Source: Bacteroidales bacterium (lineage in GTDB: Bacteria; Bacteroidota; Bacteroidia; Bacteroidales; Muribaculaceae). Taken from it: a DNA stretch of 7,457 nucleotides. The notes below the pieces were generated by a model that had not been told where the DNA came from, ran no database searches, and saw only the letters and a program-made list of their open reading frames with translations. Of the stretch, positions 7,092-7,457 are shown piece after piece; within the stretch, counting starts at the first letter, position 1, and every line of letters starts with the position of its first letter. The stretch is from the NCBI GenBank assembly GCA_014800065.1, contig JAAVGX010000087.1, forward strand, positions 1 to 7,457, in the 5' to 3' direction. Both the position numbers and the translations under genes were made by a program.

Positions 7092-7310
7092 ATATTTTAC
7101 CAAAATGTCAATGTACTCTTTGCCGCAGTGTTCCCCGAGCCTCTGCTCACGGGGCTTAGACTTGCTTTTTGAGGATTTGCTCTTCTTGTATAGTCCGAGC
7201 TGAAGCTCGGGGCCAAAGACAAAGTACCGCTTGCGCGGTGTTGCTTTTGTGCCGGGTGGTTTGCGCTTTTTGGCGTTGGTGACATCGCTAAGCGATGTCC
7301 GTACAATTAT
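7071..7310 (-). pseudogene. Orphan protein-like open frame without start codon
   Basis: Reading leftward from after a TAA at 7313-7311, this frame stays open for 79 codons to a TGA at 7073-7071. It has no ATG or GTG, and its only TTG falls close to the stop. The translation is basic and ordered in look: a Lys/Arg/Pro-rich first half (KKRKPPGTKATPRKRY), then FVFGPELQLGLY, a Lys/Ser repeat (KKSKSSKSKSKP), and EYIDILVKYSRQ near the end. I recognise no family. It could be the 3' relic of a lost gene, part of a repeat element, or chance openness caused by hairpin-rich sequence. A competing frame (7306-7097, TTG start, 69 residues) reads as low-complexity Ser/Ala/Pro and looks like a shadow. Confidence 0.3.
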
Positions 7311-7457
7311 TTAGCTGATTATTAGCGCGTTTGGGGCTAATTTGAGCTATTAGTTATCCTTTTGCTTGTCTTGTTCTTAGGGCGGTTGCGGCTACCGCTA
7401 TTTTCGTCGAGTTGGAGGCGGTGGGAGTTGCTGGTCAAAAGGACGCTCGGAACGAGC
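7133..7457. repeat. Cluster of short hairpins with shared words (possible repeat element or structured RNA)
   Basis: At least six compact inverted repeats occur here: CCCCGAGC with GCTCACGGGG (7133-7154, 2-nt bulge); CCGAGC-TGAA-GCTCGG (7195-7210); ACCGC-TTGC-GCGGT (7226-7239); GACATCGC-TAA-GCGATGTC (7281-7299); TAGCT/ATTAGC with GCTAAT/AGCTA (7312-7349, internal mismatch); GCGGT with ACCGC (7382-7398); and GCTCG-GAA-CGAGC (7445-7457) at the window edge. CCCCGAGC at 7133-7140 is also the exact complement of GCTCGGGG at 7205-7212, and the ACCGC/GCGGT words recur. The density and word sharing resemble REP/BIME-like palindromic elements, but no transposase or second copy is in the window. The element may continue past the right edge. 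Confidence 0.5.
7281..7299. repeat. Perfect 8-bp inverted repeat
   Basis: GACATCGC and GCGATGTC flank a 3-nt TAA centre (7-bp stem with a 5-nt loop is more realistic in RNA). This is the longest perfect stem in the right-hand cluster and lacks a following T-tract, so it is not a standard terminator. It is the best probe word for finding further copies of the element. Confidence 0.6.

Noticed and set aside
7105..7203. Small plus-strand ORF of 32 codons (MSMYSLPQ..., ends TGA at 7201)
   Set aside because: Short, complementary to the Lys/Ser-rich orphan frame, ends within a hairpin, and has no ribosome-binding or promoter evidence. It could be a leader peptide only if transcription from the left were shown.
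7097..7306. 69-residue minus-strand ORF starting at TTG
   Set aside because: Low-complexity Ser/Ala/Pro composition, weak start, and overlaps the hairpin cluster; likely spurious.
7341..7457. Plus-strand frames open to the right edge, one hydrophobic (LLVILLLVLFLG) and one Ala/Val-rich (LRAVAATAIFVELEAV)
   Set aside because: Two plus frames and one minus frame look equally coding-like over the same bases, with no ATG, so this probably reflects low stop density; the window ends before it can be judged.

Overview
The window reads as a piece of a Bacteroidales chromosome, probably from a gut anaerobe and possibly Muribaculaceae. The basis is protein character, a TAnnTTTG-type promoter, A-rich gene starts without clear Shine-Dalgarno sequences, and an oxygen-sensitive class III ribonucleotide reductase. 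The family-level placement is inference; there is no rRNA or other marker here.

Layout. Positions 1-4047 (+) hold the end of a tightly packed operon: the C-terminal part of a patatin-like phospholipase (1-447, start outside the window), a cytoplasmic GH13 alpha-amylase-type enzyme (447-2150), ribose-phosphate pyrophosphokinase prs (2150-3094) and a D-2-hydroxyacid dehydrogenase of the glycerate dehydrogenase type (3091-4047). Each start overlaps the previous stop (TGATG, TAATG, ATGA), so translational coupling is likely. A strong hairpin terminator (4068-4097) follows. Positions 6747-4023 (-) hold the anaerobic ribonucleotide reductase operon, nrdD then nrdG, with an 8-nt overlap. The two operons converge: the last 25 nt of nrdG and of the dehydrogenase gene are shared, and the plus-strand terminator lies inside nrdG coding sequence. 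A near-consensus Bacteroidetes promoter precedes nrdD.

Positions 6748-7457 contain no convincing gene. The first part (about 6750-7030) is AT-rich and ends in a palindrome and a hairpin. The second part (about 7059-7457) differs in composition and is crowded with short perfect hairpins, several using the same words (CCGAGC/GCTCGG, ACCGC/GCGGT). It also contains an unusually protein-like open frame on the minus strand with no usable start codon. It may be a dispersed repeat element, a structured RNA or a gene relic.

Functionally the window joins alpha-glucan handling, PRPP supply, a C3 hydroxyacid step and anaerobic dNTP synthesis. The genes are ordinary housekeeping genes. I see no clear undescribed system; the least explained part is the hairpin-rich right end.
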